Positions 10,562 to 10,595 of a stretch of DNA of 10,595 bases are shown in pieces. A model generated the notes under the pieces. The model ran no database searches. It had not been told where the DNA came from and was given only the letters and a program-made list of their open reading frames with translations. The stretch's first letter is position 1. Each line of letters opens with the position of its first letter. The stretch comes from Thermoplasmata archaeon. GTDB lineage: Archaea > Thermoplasmatota > Thermoplasmata > Thermoplasmatales > Aciduliprofundaceae. The stretch is from the NCBI GenBank assembly GCA_021160945.1, contig JAGHBQ010000092.1, positions 1-10,595 of the forward strand, in the 5' to 3' direction. The translations under genes were made by a program, and so were the position numbers.

Positions 10562-10595
10562 ACTGGGCGGAGTACAATGATAAGCTGGTGAAGCG
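10555..10595 (+). CDS. N-terminus of a transposase-like protein, partial
   Basis: The frame is open from 10519 to the window end and continues beyond it. From the ATG at 10555 it reads MLNWAEYNDKLVKR. A W-x-x-Y-N-x-x-L-V-x-R pattern near the N-terminus is typical of IS4/IS5-type DDE transposases, whose next residues are usually glycine and an acidic or hydrophobic pair. A GTG at 10549 is an alternative start. Neither start has a ribosome binding site of its own; the only good one serves the overlapping frame at 10502. The gene is divergent from tRNA-Lys. No terminal inverted repeat can be confirmed because only one end is visible. The identity rests on 14 residues. Confidence 0.4.
   Translation, partial: MLNWAEYNDKLVK

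Overview
The window is archaeal. The evidence is a split largest RNA polymerase subunit (A' and A''), the Rpb5-like subunit H, ribosomal protein L30e, an archaeal two-KH NusA, a tRNA-Tyr with a bulge-helix-bulge intron, no encoded CCA on either tRNA, AT-rich TATA boxes about 25-30 nt from predicted starts, and GGTGA-type ribosome binding sites. The second-largest subunit (RpoB) is one uninterrupted 1201-residue chain. Most methanogens and haloarchaea split this gene; Thermoplasma-like, Thermococcus-like and crenarchaeal lineages do not. With the moderate-to-low GC content and the style of the inserts in RpoB and RpoA'', a Thermoplasmata-related euryarchaeon (for example an Aciduliprofundum-like organism) is my best guess, but it is only an inference.

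Left edge (1-692): the last 15 codons of a plus-strand zinc-ribbon protein, almost certainly transcript cleavage factor TFS, run stop-to-stop into a minus-strand gene for a small SecB-like protein of unknown function. A short divergent promoter region then separates that gene from an intron-containing tRNA-Tyr gene on the plus strand. Next (738-1442) comes a leaderless plus-strand gene fusing a ModE-type winged helix to a Nudix hydrolase. Its 3' end overlaps the end of the RNA polymerase operon by 8 bp.

The bulk of the window (1435-10360, minus strand) reads, in transcription order, tRNA-Lys(UUU), rpoH, rpoB, rpoA1, rpoA2, rpl30e, nusA. The protein genes overlap or are separated by at most 11 nt, and each has a Shine-Dalgarno site in or next to the end of the gene before it. 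They therefore look like one translationally coupled operon. No promoter fits between tRNA-Lys and rpoH (22 nt), so the tRNA-Lys promoter probably drives the polymerase genes too. A small inverted repeat lies between its TATA box and the predicted transcription start. The genes make the catalytic core of RNA polymerase (A', A'', B), an assembly subunit (H), a likely elongation/termination KH protein (NusA) and a ribosomal or kink-turn-binding protein (L30e).

Right edge (10361-10595): a divergent promoter region and the first codons of a plus-strand gene. Its sequence resembles the N-terminus of an IS4/IS5-type transposase, apparently with a reading-frame break near the start.

The points most worth a second look are an extra domain of about 145 residues at the N-terminus of RpoA'', a four-cysteine zinc-ribbon insertion in RpoB, a compact cysteine cluster in RpoA', the ModE-Nudix fusion, the tRNA-Lys/RNA polymerase transcriptional link, and the self-complementary intron of tRNA-Tyr. 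No CRISPR array, complete mobile element or defence system is visible. There is no stretch of 300 bases or more without a gene.
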